A DNA stretch of 49,134 nt from Acidimicrobiales bacterium (GCA_035316325.1 DATHJB010000229.1:1-49134); one strand, 5' to 3'; counted from the first letter of the stretch, positions 32,368-41,102 are shown. Notes: generated by a model from the letters alone, not told the origin. Program-made: numbers and translations.

Positions 32368-33360
32368 GTGTCGAAGCTCGCGCTCCTCCTCCCGGTTGCC
32401 GTCACCGCCCTGCTGGCCACTGCCACCGGCGTCCAGGGCCAGGCGATCCCGTCGGCCTACGCCCAATGGTCCGTCGGCGGGACCCCGCCGAGCTCCACGG
32501 GAACGCTCGCCGTCCCCACCACCGAGGTCCCCAACGCGACCTTCCAGACCAACAGCGACAGCCCGCAGGTCCCGAGCGGTGCGTCGGCGTACCTGGGCGC
32601 GAGCACGCCGTTCGGCACCGAGTTCGGCAGCTCGCAGAACCGGCCGTACCTGAACCTGCGCACGGTGGGCGTCAACCCGTCGACCACGACGTTCACGTTC
32701 GGCGCCCCCACGCCCGCGTCGGGCTGGGGCTTCGCCTTCGGCGACATCGACGCCGACGCGGTGCGGATCGAGGCGTTCGACGCCGGCGGAGCACCCGTCC
32801 CTGCGGCCGCTCTCGGCTTCCGGGGCACGTTCAACTACTGCAACAACACGCCGACGCCCTGCGGCCCCGGCACCCACACGGACGTGCCGACGTGGAACCC
32901 GGTCACGTCGACGCTGGTCGGCTCCGGCCCGGACACGTCGGGTGCGGCCGGCTGGTTCATGCCGACGGCGTCGTTCACCACGCTGCGCCTCACGTTCAGC
33001 CGGCTCAGCGGCTCGCCGATCATGCAGATGTGGGTGGCCGGCCACGTCCCGCCGCCGCCGACGACCACGACGAGCACGTCGACGTCGACCAGCACCACCA
33101 CGACGACGTGCCCCTGCACCACGTCGACCACCATGCCGACGTCCACCTCCAGCTCCAGCTCCACGACACCGACGACCGCCCCCTCGACGTCGAGCACCCC
33201 GCCCCCGCCCCCGCCGGCACCGCCCACCACCGCGCCCGGTCCCCGGCTGGCCGACACCGGCGCCGAGTCGGGCGTCCTCGCCCTGATCGGCGTGGCGCTC
33301 CTGGGCCTCGGCGTGCTCGTCGCCCGCATCTCGAAGCGGCGCACCCGACCCGCCGACTGA
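32368..33360 (+). CDS. Secreted surface protein with LAxTG sortase signal
   Basis: This 330-residue exported protein has signal VSKLALLLPVAVTALLATAT followed by GVQGQA and a beta-rich domain (30-225) with TTTFTFGAPTPASGWGFAFG, a CNNTPTPCGPG cysteine loop and LRLTFSRLSGSPIMQMWVAG. A long Pro/Thr/Ser linker follows (about 230-290, including CPC). The C-terminus is LADTG (294-298), a hydrophobic helix and SKRR, a class E-type (LAxTG) cell-wall sorting signal. No sortase gene is in the window. The domain resembles secreted actinobacterial proteins of unknown function. TACGTT nine bases upstream of GTG 32368 may be its -10. Confidence 0.82.
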   Translation: MSKLALLLPVAVTALLATATGVQGQAIPSAYAQWSVGGTPPSSTGTLAVPTTEVPNATFQTNSDSPQVPSGASAYLGASTPFGTEFGSSQNRPYLNLRTVGVNPSTTTFTFGAPTPASGWGFAFGDIDADAVRIEAFDAGGAPVPAAALGFRGTFNYCNNTPTPCGPGTHTDVPTWNPVTSTLVGSGPDTSGAAGWFMPTASFTTLRLTFSRLSGSPIMQMWVAGHVPPPPTTTTSTSTSTSTTTTTCPCTTSTTMPTSTSSSSSTTPTTAPSTSSTPPPPPPAPPTTAPGPRLADTGAESGVLALIGVALLGLGVLVARISKRRTRPAD

Positions 33361-33395
33361 CACCCGCACGGTCCGCACGGCGCGAACGTGCAACC

Positions 33396-33983
33396 ATGCG
33401 GACCATGGTGGCTGGGAGCGGTCCGCTGCGGCGGATCGCGGCGCGGGGGATCGACGAGGCGCTCGTCCTCGTGATCCAGGTGGCGTTCCTGGTGCCGGCC
33501 GTGGTGCTGAGCTCCACGGAGGGCGCCGACCACCGCCGTGAGGAGCTGGCGGTCACCGCCTTCTGCCTCGTGTTCATGGGCTGGTTCGTGGGCGTCTGCT
33601 ACGAGGTGTCGTCGAACCAACTGGCGGGCACGCCGGGCAAGCGACAGATGCAGCTGCGGGTGTTCGCCGCCGGGACCCGCGACGTGCTGTCGCTGCAGGC
33701 CTCGATCGTCCGCTGGGCGCTGGTGAACGGCGCCCAGCCGCTCGTGTGGTGCGCGGTGGGGGTCGTCGTCGTCGACTCGACGCCCGTGCGGGCCACCCTC
33801 GCCGGTCTGACGGCGGCGTCGCTGCTGTGGCGGGCCGTCCTGCTCGTCTCGGTCGTGCGCAGCGGGGGAGCGACCGGCCTCCACGATCGGCTGGTCGGAT
33901 CGCACGTGGTCGCCGCCCTCCCGCACGAGGCCGCCGCGGCGGCCTCCGACGAGACCGGGATGGTGGCCGGCGCCGCCCACTAG
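33396..33983 (+). CDS. RDD-family membrane protein
   Basis: This 195-residue protein has three hydrophobic helices and the RDD pattern: RRIAARGIDEALVL in the first helix region, SSNQLAGTPGKRQMQLRVF in the loop and LHDRLVGSHVVA after the last helix. RDD proteins are small integral membrane proteins often tied to envelope stress or ion exchange, with no firm biochemical role. ATG 33396 has no Shine-Dalgarno; GAACGT six bases upstream is a possible weak -10. It lies just before the inverted-repeat element at 33989. Confidence 0.85.
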   Translation: MRTMVAGSGPLRRIAARGIDEALVLVIQVAFLVPAVVLSSTEGADHRREELAVTAFCLVFMGWFVGVCYEVSSNQLAGTPGKRQMQLRVFAAGTRDVLSLQASIVRWALVNGAQPLVWCAVGVVVVDSTPVRATLAGLTAASLLWRAVLLVSVVRSGGATGLHDRLVGSHVVAALPHEAAAAASDETGMVAGAAH

Positions 33984-33988
33984 GTTGC

Positions 33989-34162
33989 GTGTCCCGAGTC
34001 GTGAGTCCGGTGATGATTTCGGCGGAGGCTGGGCGTCGCGGCAAGCCGGGTCGGCCCAGCAGGATGCGACGCAGGCAGGGTGGGGCCCCTGGTGAGGAGG
34101 AGGACGCAGTGAGCGGCGTTCAGACCCGTCGAAATCGCAGCATGACTTGCGACTCGGGACAC
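33989..34162. mobile_element. 174-bp MITE-like element with terminal inverted repeats
   Basis: The termini carry perfect 13-bp inverted repeats, GTGTCCCGAGTCG (33989-34001) and CGACTCGGGACAC (34150-34162). Aligned without gaps the repeats extend to 37 bp with 28 matches, including a second identical block GATTTCG. The interior has no gene. It lies between the RDD gene stop and the GTG of the next gene. I see no target duplication. Size and structure fit a miniature inverted-repeat element, possibly carrying the 5' region of the next gene. Confidence 0.55.
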
Positions 34163-34166
34163 TGAC

Positions 34167-34751
34167 GTGCGGGCGAGCGGGTGGTTCGGCCGGGTGATCC
34201 TGGCCGGCGCGGCGACGGTGCTGGTGGCGTGCGTCGGGTCGGTGACGCGGGACGACCTCCAGGAGGAGGTGGAGTCGCGGGGCGGCGGCCTCAGCCAGGA
34301 GGTGCTGCTCGACGCGGTCGCCGCCGTGGCCGACGACCAGGGCGAGGCCACCCCCCGGCTGCGGTCGGTCAGCGTGGTGGCGTCGCACGTGGCGCTGGAG
34401 GTCATGGTCCCGGGCACGACCGAGGACCTCGACGCCTACGACTTCGGCACCAGCGGCATGTTCGGCGGGAGGGGACTCGACGGGCCGGAGCCGGTGGCCC
34501 GGTCGTCGACCGAGGAGTCGCTGGAGTCGACGGTGTTCACCGCGGAGGCCGCCGGCCTGCGCCGCTTCGACGCGATGGTCGACGCGGCACTCGAGGAGGC
34601 CGACCTGGCCAGGGGCCATGCCTCGGGGGCGACGATCGCCCGGCCGGCCGCGGGCACCGACCCGCAGACGACGATCACGGTCTCCGATCGGCGACGCACG
34701 GTCTCGGTCACCTTCGGTCCCGACGCCGTCGTCGTGGGGGTCCAGCGCTGA
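34167..34751 (+). CDS. Hypothetical lipoprotein
   Basis: This 194-residue exported protein has signal VRASGWFGRVILAGAATVLVAC and lipobox LVAC (Cys22). The mature part is acidic and helical (RDDLQEEVESRGGGLSQEVL, STEESLESTVFTAEAAGLRRFD) and ends in a short beta stretch (TTITVSDRRRTVSVTFGPDA). I recognise no family. GTG 34167 lies four bases after the inverted-repeat element and no ribosome-binding site is visible, so the promoter or start may lie inside that element. Its stop overlaps the next gene as TGATG. Confidence 0.7.
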   Translation: MRASGWFGRVILAGAATVLVACVGSVTRDDLQEEVESRGGGLSQEVLLDAVAAVADDQGEATPRLRSVSVVASHVALEVMVPGTTEDLDAYDFGTSGMFGGRGLDGPEPVARSSTEESLESTVFTAEAAGLRRFDAMVDAALEEADLARGHASGATIARPAAGTDPQTTITVSDRRRTVSVTFGPDAVVVGVQR

Positions 34752-35095
34752 TGTGGCTGCGGTTCTTCCTCATCTGGCTGGCGGTGCTCGTCGGCGTGGC
34801 CGTGGCGATCCTGGTGGTGCTGTCGATCGGGCTGGTCGTGTACCCGGGCGCCATGCGGTGGACGGCGCCCGTGCTCTGCCCCGACGGGCAGTCCGACTCG
34901 TACGTGGTCCGCACGACCGTCGATGGCGCCGAGGGCACCAGCACCAGCTTCAGCCTCTTCTGCCTCGGTGAGCGGGGCGACTTCACCGAGGTGGGCAGCT
35001 GGCGCCCGCTCGGGATCCTCTTCGCGATGACGTACGGGGCGGTGCTGGCTCTGATCGCGGTGGGCCTCGCCATCGCCCACGTCGTGCGCCGCTGA
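34751..35095 (+). CDS. Small two-helix membrane protein
   Basis: This 114-residue protein has a hydrophobic helix at each end (WLRFFLIWLAVLVGVAVAIL and LFAMTYGAVLALIAVGLAIA) and an extracytoplasmic loop between them with VLCPDGQSDSYVV and FSLFCLGERGDF; the two Cys could form a disulfide. It overlaps the lipoprotein gene by one base (TGATG) and is probably translated with it, so the pair may act together in the envelope. No family is recognised. Confidence 0.7.
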   Translation: MWLRFFLIWLAVLVGVAVAILVVLSIGLVVYPGAMRWTAPVLCPDGQSDSYVVRTTVDGAEGTSTSFSLFCLGERGDFTEVGSWRPLGILFAMTYGAVLALIAVGLAIAHVVRR

Positions 35096-35172
35096 CTGTT
35101 CGCCGTTCGGTCGCAGGGTGGGCGACCGGCGGCCATTCGGGCGTAACCGGGGCTTCCTAACGTCCGGGACCG

Positions 35173-36879
35173 ATGTCCGTGTTGTCGCTGGCGACCCCCG
35201 CGCCGGCCGACGTTCCCTCCGTCGAGACCCCGGCGCCGCGGCGCGACGGCGGCGACGACACCGGGCGCCGTGCCCTGCTGCTGGTGCTGGCCGCGCTGGT
35301 GGTCGGGTTGGGGCTTCGGGTCGCCATCGGGCTGACCGACGACGCCCCCTCGGTGGACGAGACCGCCTACCTGCGCTCGGGCCTGTCGCTCGCCGACGGC
35401 GACGGCTACGAGCGCGACGGCCACGCCGAGCTGCACTTCCCGCCGCTGGTGCCGGCTCTGCTGGGGGCCGCCAGCCACCTGGTGGACGACCCGCACACCG
35501 GCACCGTGTGGCTGACGATCCTCGCCGGCACCGCGCTGGTGGTGGTCCTCACGCTGCTCGCCCACCGCCTGGCCGGCCCGAAGGCCGCGGTCGCCACCGC
35601 CTGGGTCGCCGCCCTGGCGCCCGGCCTGGCCACCACCCCCGCCGCCCGCGGCGCCGGCTCCGAGGCCGAGTACACCCTGCTCGTGGTGTCGGCCGCGTAC
35701 CTGGTGGTGGCGGCGTCCCGACGCGAGGGGCCTGCTCAGCTGGCCCGCTTCGCGGGCGGGGGACTGTGCGTCGGCCTGGCCTACCTGACCCGCCCCGAGG
35801 GGTTGTTCGCAGCGGCCCCGCTGGGCGTCGCGGTGCTGGTCGTGGCGGCGCGCGCCGGTGGCGGCCGCCGTCTCCGGGCCGGGGCGCTCGCCGCGGCCGT
35901 GTTCGCCCTGCCCCTGGCCGTGTGCGTGGTGCCGTACGCCTCGTTCCTGCACACCCACACCGGGAGGTGGGAGCTCACCGCCAAGACGCAGGACGCCTCC
36001 ATCGAGGCGTGGCACGCCGTCGCCCGCAGCGACCGCCGGGCCCGTGACGAGGTGCTCTACGCCCTCGACGACTCGGGCCTCCACATCCAGGACGACCGGA
36101 CGCCGCTCACCGGCCTCGCCGAGGACGACCCGGCGGGCTACGCCGGCATCCTCGGCACCAACGTCGTGTCGTTGGGGAAGAACGTGGGCGGTTGGTGGCT
36201 GCTGCCGCTGCCGGTGTGGGTGCTGGCGGTCGCCGGCGCCTGGCGCGCCCGCCGGCAGCGGGGGACCCAGCTGCTGGCGATCGTGGCGCTGCTGCCGGTC
36301 GGCACGGCCCTGGCCTTCTTCGTGCAGCCCCGCTACCTGATCGTGACCGCGGCGGTCGCCGTCGTCATGGCCGGAACCACGGTGCCGACCCTGCCGCGCC
36401 GCGCCCGCGGTCCCACGATGGCGGTGCTGCTGGTGCTGTTGGCGGCGTCGTCGCTGGGGGCGTTCTACGGCGCCGGCGGCTGGTGGCACCCGGGCGACCA
36501 CCTCGACCAGCGCCGGGCGGGGGAGTGGCTGGCGGCCCACACCGACCCCGACGACCGGGTGATGACCCGCAGCATGGTGGCCGCCTACTACGCCGAGCGG
36601 CCGACGATGGCGATCCCGTACGCCGACTTCGACGAGATCATGGCCTACGCCCGCCACTACGGCGCCCACTACCTGGTGGTCGACTGGTACACGGCCGGCC
36701 GGCTGCGGCCCCAGCTGGCCCACCTGCAGGACGACGACCGGCCGCCCGGCCTCCGCCTGGTCCACGAGGAGACCGCCGAGGGCCGCACCACCCGCATCTT
36801 CACCCTCGATCCGGTACCGCCCCCGCCCCCGCCGGGCGAGGAGGCCCCCGCCCTCGGCTTCATGGGCGACGCGACCTAG
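35173..36879 (+). CDS. Polyprenyl-phosphate-sugar glycosyltransferase, PMT/ArnT-like (GT-C fold)
   Basis: This 568-residue membrane protein has about ten or more hydrophobic helices. The first external loop holds the acidic motif GLTDDAPSVDETAYLRSGLS, and HFPPLVPALLGAASHLVDD follows, as in the PMT_2/ArnT/GT83 families that move sugars from polyprenyl-phosphate carriers. The soluble C-terminus (470-568) includes GEWLAAHTDPDDRVMTRSMV and ends in a Pro-rich tail. Acceptor and sugar are unknown. TAACGT (35158-35163) nine bases before ATG 35173 is a likely -10. The 132 bases after the stop show no gene and no strong hairpin. Confidence 0.85.
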   Translation: MSVLSLATPAPADVPSVETPAPRRDGGDDTGRRALLLVLAALVVGLGLRVAIGLTDDAPSVDETAYLRSGLSLADGDGYERDGHAELHFPPLVPALLGAASHLVDDPHTGTVWLTILAGTALVVVLTLLAHRLAGPKAAVATAWVAALAPGLATTPAARGAGSEAEYTLLVVSAAYLVVAASRREGPAQLARFAGGGLCVGLAYLTRPEGLFAAAPLGVAVLVVAARAGGGRRLRAGALAAAVFALPLAVCVVPYASFLHTHTGRWELTAKTQDASIEAWHAVARSDRRARDEVLYALDDSGLHIQDDRTPLTGLAEDDPAGYAGILGTNVVSLGKNVGGWWLLPLPVWVLAVAGAWRARRQRGTQLLAIVALLPVGTALAFFVQPRYLIVTAAVAVVMAGTTVPTLPRRARGPTMAVLLVLLAASSLGAFYGAGGWWHPGDHLDQRRAGEWLAAHTDPDDRVMTRSMVAAYYAERPTMAIPYADFDEIMAYARHYGAHYLVVDWYTAGRLRPQLAHLQDDDRPPGLRLVHEETAEGRTTRIFTLDPVPPPPPPGEEAPALGFMGDAT

Positions 36880-37011
36880 AACGTGCGCGGACAGGTCCAC
36901 CTTGTCTCGTGTTGCGGTGCTGCGTTGCCGGGAGCCTCGCTGTTGAGGTGGTACTCGGCCGCCAAATGCCGGACTCGTGGGCTGTGCCTTGCGCCGTATC
37001 CGCTCGGCTCC

Positions 37012-38943
37012 TCAGAACATCGGCACCGAGATGGCCGGCTCGGCCTCGACCATGAGGGGTGTCGGCAGGTGGACGACCGCCGTGATGCCGCCGCCCTGGG
37101 AGGCGTAGAGGGTGACGCCGATGCCGTGGCGGGCGGCGAGGTGGCCGGCGACGTAGTGGCCCAGGTACTTCGACGGGGCGATCGTGAACGACTCCGCCCC
37201 CCGCAGCCGCCGGTTGGCCCGGTCCAGCTCCTCCGGCCGCATGCCCAGGCCGGCGTCGATCACGGCGAGCATGTAGCCGCCGCCCTCGACGTCCGAGCGG
37301 CGCCCGCCGCGCACCTCGACGGCCTGGTCCGGCGGTGAGTAGATCAGCGCGTTGTCGATCAGCTCGGCGAGCAGGTGGGCGAGGTCGGCAGCGGCCATGC
37401 CCAGCACCAGCGCGGGTTCGACGCCGCGGTCGACCACCCGCTGGTAGTCCTCGACCTCGCCCAGCGCGGCGCGGATCACGTCGTTGACCCGCACCGGCCC
37501 CGACCACGTCCGTGGCGGGTCGATCCCCGCCAGCAGCAGCAGCGACTCGGCGTTGCGGCGCATCCTCGTCGCCAGGTGGTCGAGCCGGAACAGGTTCGAC
37601 AGGATGTCCGGGTCGGTCTCGTTGGCCTCGAGCTCGGTGATGAAGTTGAGCTGGCGCGACAGCAGGTTCTGGTTGCGGCGCCCGAGGTTGACGAACGAGT
37701 CGGCGATGTTGCGGCGCAGCACGGCCTGCTCGAACGCCAGGCTGAGCGCCGAGTCCTGCACGGTGTTGAGGGCGTCGGCGACGTCGGCCACCTCGTCGCT
37801 GGTCTCCACCGCCACGGAGTCCACCTCCGGCACCACCACGTCGTCGCCCAGCGGCGTGTCCAGGATCCCGACGACCGCCTCGGGCAGCCGGTGGTTGGCC
37901 ATGTCGGTGGCCTGCCGGGTGAGCGCCCGCAGTGGCCCGGTGATCGACCGCGACACCACCCACGTCGCCACCGCCGCGGCCACCACGGCGATCAGGGCCA
38001 GCGCCCGCAGCAGCGCCACCCGGCGGTCGGCGGCGCTCACCAGCGTGTCGGCCTCGTCGACCAGCTGCCGCGACACCATGTCACGGCGCCCCATGTAGGA
38101 GTCCTCGACGGGAACGCTGGCGACCCCCAGCACCGCGGTGATGTCGACCCGACCCTGGATGGCCTCGTCGGTGGCGGCCAGCACCTCGGCGGCGAACGCC
38201 GCCAGGTTGCGACTCTCGGGGCTGTCGTCGGCGTACGGCCCCTGCGCCTCGGTGAGGGTGCGGTCGTGGCGCCGGAACTCGTTCGCCCCGGCCGCGATCT
38301 TCCGGATGTCGGGGCGTTCGATGCCGCCGTTGAGCTCGCCCTGGAGGACGTCGCGCAGGACGGTCGCCACCACCTCCATCTGCCGCGAGCTGACGTCGAT
38401 GAGCTCGACGCCCTCCCGCAGCGTGGAGTCGTCGATGGCCAGCGCCAGCCGGGTGTTGCCGTCGTGGAACGGGTCGATCAGCTCGGCGTAGCGGTTGAAG
38501 ATCGTGTCGGCGAAGTTGTTGTTCTCGAGGCCGCGGGGCGCGGTGAAGGCGTCGATGTCGGCGCGCAGCGCCTGGAGATCGCCCAGCCCCTCGAGCGCGG
38601 GACCGTAGGCCTGGGCCACCGCGCCGCCCTTGCTGGCGACGTCCCGCTGGAACTCGGCGATGGCGGCGTCGGTGCGCCGGCGGGTCTCCTCGTAGCCGGT
38701 CACCTGCAGCGCCACCACGGACTCCTGGCCGATGAGCTCGACCGAGGACCAGTTGCGCTCGTCCTGCAGCCCCGACATGAGCCCCGACGGACCGATCACG
38801 GCGGTCGCCATCGCCGTCTGGTCGCGCACCTCCTGCGCCGCCGCCGTGGTGCCCAGCACCTCGATCACGATGACGGTCAACAGCCCCAGCATCGGCACCG
38901 CGAGGGCGCCGACGAGCTTGAAACGAATGGGTATTCGGCGCAT
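37012..38943 (-). CDS. Nitrate/nitrite-sensing (NIT) histidine kinase, CvnA-like
   Basis: This 643-residue sensor kinase has a first membrane helix at 8-30 and a large extracytoplasmic NIT domain (about 35-310; GPSGLMSGLQDERNWSSVEL, GYEETRRRTDAAIAEFQRDV). The second helix (about 320-345) is followed by HAMP (SRSITGPLRALTRQATDMAN) and the phosphoacceptor region FRLDHLATRMRRNAESLLLL, with His in LDHLA. The ATPase domain shows LLAELIDNALIYSPP (N box) and VIDAGLGMRPEEL (G box). This is the layout of the CvnA kinases of Streptomyces conservons. The usual roadblock, DUF742 and small GTPase genes are not nearby, so it is an orphan here. ATG 38943 begins MRRIPIRFKLVGAL. Confidence 0.9.
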   Translation of the reverse strand: MRRIPIRFKLVGALAVPMLGLLTVIVIEVLGTTAAAQEVRDQTAMATAVIGPSGLMSGLQDERNWSSVELIGQESVVALQVTGYEETRRRTDAAIAEFQRDVASKGGAVAQAYGPALEGLGDLQALRADIDAFTAPRGLENNNFADTIFNRYAELIDPFHDGNTRLALAIDDSTLREGVELIDVSSRQMEVVATVLRDVLQGELNGGIERPDIRKIAAGANEFRRHDRTLTEAQGPYADDSPESRNLAAFAAEVLAATDEAIQGRVDITAVLGVASVPVEDSYMGRRDMVSRQLVDEADTLVSAADRRVALLRALALIAVVAAAVATWVVSRSITGPLRALTRQATDMANHRLPEAVVGILDTPLGDDVVVPEVDSVAVETSDEVADVADALNTVQDSALSLAFEQAVLRRNIADSFVNLGRRNQNLLSRQLNFITELEANETDPDILSNLFRLDHLATRMRRNAESLLLLAGIDPPRTWSGPVRVNDVIRAALGEVEDYQRVVDRGVEPALVLGMAAADLAHLLAELIDNALIYSPPDQAVEVRGGRRSDVEGGGYMLAVIDAGLGMRPEELDRANRRLRGAESFTIAPSKYLGHYVAGHLAARHGIGVTLYASQGGGITAVVHLPTPLMVEAEPAISVPMF

Positions 38944-39038
38944 TTCGACCCCAGCCTCAATGCCTGCGCTGCACTTTTCGACGGGGCATCTTCGCGGATC
39001 GAGCACCGGGCATGCCCAGTCGGTGCGTCTAGCGGGGA

Positions 39039-40403
39039 TTACGCGCGGTATCGCTGTGCCGCGGCGGTCAGCGTCGTCCGCAGGGCCGCCTCGATCTCGT
39101 CGAAGTGCGACGGGCCGCACACCAGCGGTGGCGCCAGCTGCACGACGGGGTAGCCGCCGCGGTCGTCGGCGCGGCACAGCAGCCCGGCCTCGGCGAGGCG
39201 CCCGGGGAGGAAGCTGCGCAGCAGCGACTCACGCTCCTCCGGGGTGAAGTTCTCCTTCGTCGCCTGGTCGCGCACCAGCTCGATCGCCTGGAAGTAGCCG
39301 GCGCCCCGCACCTCGCCGACGATGGGGATGTCGGCCAGGCCCTCCAGCCGGGCCCGCAGGTCGGCCTCGTGGCGGCGGACGTTGCCGAGCACGTCCTCGG
39401 TCTCGAAGACGTCGAGGTTGGCCAGCGCGACGGCGCAGCTCACCGGGTGGCCGGCGAACGTGAAGCCGTGGTTGAAGGTGGCCGTGCCCTCGAGGAACGG
39501 CTCGGCCAGGCGGTCGCTGGCCAGCATCGCCCCGAGCGGCGAGTAGCCCGAGGTGAGGCCCTTGGCGCAGGTGATGATGTCGGGCTGGTAGCCGTAGCGC
39601 TCGGCGCCGAACATGTGGCCGAGGCGACCGAAGGCGCAGATCACCTCGTCGGACACCAGCAGCACCCCGTAGCGGTCGCAGATCTCGCGCGCCCGGACGA
39701 AGTAGCCGTCGGCCGGCACCAGGCAGCCGCCGGCGTTCTGCACCGGCTCGAGGAACACGGCGGCCACGGTCTCGGGCCCCTCCCGCAGGATGGCGTCCTC
39801 GATGTCGTCGGCGCACGACAGCGTGCAGGCGGATGCGTGCGAGCAGAGCCGGCAGCGGTAGCGGTTCGTGTTGGCCACCTTGGCGGTGCCGGGCACGAGC
39901 GGCTCGAACGGCACCTTGAGGGCCGGGAGGCCGGTGATCGACAGCGCTCCCATCGACGTGCCGTGGTAGGCGATCGTGCGGCTGATCGCCTTGGAGCGCA
40001 GCGGCTGGCCGATCGCCCGGAAGTACTGGCGCGCCAGCTTCCACGCCGACTCGACCGCCTCCGACCCGCCGCTGGTGAAGAACACCCGGTTGAGGTCACC
40101 GGGGGTCAGGTCGGCCAGGCGGGCGGCCAGGGTGACGGCGGTGGGGTGGGCGTAGCCCCACAGCGGGAAGTAGGCGAGCTGGGTGGCCTGGCGGGCGGCG
40201 GCCTCGGCCAGCTCGGTGCGGCCGTAGCCGATCTGCACGGTGAACAGGCCGGAGAGCCCGTCGAGGTAGCGGGTGCCGTGCTCGTCCCACACGTAGGCGC
40301 CCTCGCCCTTCACGATCACCGGCACCTCGGCGTCGGCGTAGGCCCCCAGCCGGGAGAAGTGCATCCAGAGGTTGCGTCGCGCCTGCTCCTGGAGCTCGCT
40401 CAC
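39039..40403 (-). CDS. Class III aminotransferase with four-cysteine insert
   Basis: This is a 454-residue omega-aminotransferase-type enzyme. It shows WDEHGTRYLDGLSGLFTVQI, FFTSGGSEAVESAWKLARQY, AYHGTSMGALSITG, SDEVICAFGRLGHMFG (Asp252) and CAKGLTSGYSPLGA (PLP Lys281). Between the small-domain loops it carries CRLCSHASACTLSC, Cys184, 187, 193 and 197 (CxxCx5Cx3C), which could hold zinc or an iron-sulfur cluster and is not part of the basic fold. The substrate is probably a diamine, omega-amino acid or amino ketone. GTG 40403 overlaps the tetR stop as GTGA, so it is co-translated with, and probably controlled by, that regulator. Confidence 0.9.
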   Translation of the reverse strand: MSELQEQARRNLWMHFSRLGAYADAEVPVIVKGEGAYVWDEHGTRYLDGLSGLFTVQIGYGRTELAEAAARQATQLAYFPLWGYAHPTAVTLAARLADLTPGDLNRVFFTSGGSEAVESAWKLARQYFRAIGQPLRSKAISRTIAYHGTSMGALSITGLPALKVPFEPLVPGTAKVANTNRYRCRLCSHASACTLSCADDIEDAILREGPETVAAVFLEPVQNAGGCLVPADGYFVRAREICDRYGVLLVSDEVICAFGRLGHMFGAERYGYQPDIITCAKGLTSGYSPLGAMLASDRLAEPFLEGTATFNHGFTFAGHPVSCAVALANLDVFETEDVLGNVRRHEADLRARLEGLADIPIVGEVRGAGYFQAIELVRDQATKENFTPEERESLLRSFLPGRLAEAGLLCRADDRGGYPVVQLAPPLVCGPSHFDEIEAALRTTLTAAAQRYRA

Positions 40404-41026
40404 GGCTGGACGGGCTGGTCGATGCCGTTGGAGAGCAGGTTGCACGCCTCGTCGATCATCTCCAGGAGGGTCTCCGGAGGGCTGTTCTCCGCGAGCCAGC
40501 GGCTGACGACGGTCCAGATGGTGTTGCCCACCACGGAGGCGACGACGTGGGCACGGAGGTCGTCCTTGGCGATGCCCATGCGTTCGGCGAAGTCGGCGGC
40601 CATGTCGTCGTGGTGCTCGTTGAAGTGCTCCCGGGCGGTGGCCTGGAGGCTGGGGGTGCAGAGCATCACCCGCATCTGCCGGACGAACGCCGGGTCCTCG
40701 GCGATGACCGCCGCCAGCGTGGTGCGGATCACCTGGCGGGTGGCCTCGACCGGGCCCTCCTCGGGTGGGCGGTCGCTGAGCCGGTTGCCGAACTCGTCGT
40801 CCGAGTCGTCCTTGGGTGCCATGACCACGTCGACCTTGGAGTCGAAGTAGCGGAAGAACGTGCGGGGCGACACGTCGGCCGCCTCGGCGATCTCCTCGAT
40901 GGTGGTGGCGTCGTAGCCCTTGCGCTCGAACAGCTCGAGGGCCGCGGCGATGATCGCCTCGCGCGTCTGGGCCTTCTTGCGTTCCCGCAGCCCGGGCACG
41001 CTGCACCCTGGAGTCATGCTCTTCAT
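40400..41026 (-). CDS. TetR-family transcriptional regulator
   Basis: This 208-residue protein has the N-terminal TetR HTH (ELFERKGYDATTIEEIAEAA then DVSPRTFFRYFDSK, residues 30-66) and an all-helical ligand domain. It is the first gene of an operon with the class III aminotransferase (GTGA overlap) and is divergent from the MMPL transporter, so it likely represses one or both. ATG 41026 is the longest start; MTPGCSVPGL four codons later is possible. Confidence 0.93.
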   Translation of the reverse strand: MKSMTPGCSVPGLRERKKAQTREAIIAAALELFERKGYDATTIEEIAEAADVSPRTFFRYFDSKVDVVMAPKDDSDDEFGNRLSDRPPEEGPVEATRQVIRTTLAAVIAEDPAFVRQMRVMLCTPSLQATAREHFNEHHDDMAADFAERMGIAKDDLRAHVVASVVGNTIWTVVSRWLAENSPPETLLEMIDEACNLLSNGIDQPVQP

Positions 41027-41039
41027 GATGGCCTGTTTC

Positions 41040-41096
41040 CCGGCTATGGCGTGTCATATGTCATAGGTTGACAACTGGCAGTCTATGCCACAATGT
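41040..41096. promoter_or_regulatory. Divergent tetR/MMPL control region
   Basis: The 76-base gap contains a direct repeat TGTCATA at about 41053-41066, a palindrome GTTGACAAC around the consensus -35 TTGACA (41068-41073), and TGGCA-GTCTA-TGCCA (41077-41091). From TTGACA, a -10 at 41091-41096 (CAATGT, weak) falls 17 bases away and six bases before ATG 41103, again leaderless. The overlapping repeats are candidate TetR operators. Confidence 0.55.
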
Positions 41097-41102
41097 CTTC
41101 CC

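Noticed and set aside
34181..34750. An N-terminal extension of the small two-helix membrane protein back to 34181.
   Set aside because: It lies entirely inside the lipoprotein gene in another frame and is Arg/Gly-rich; the TGATG junction at 34749-34753 marks the real start.
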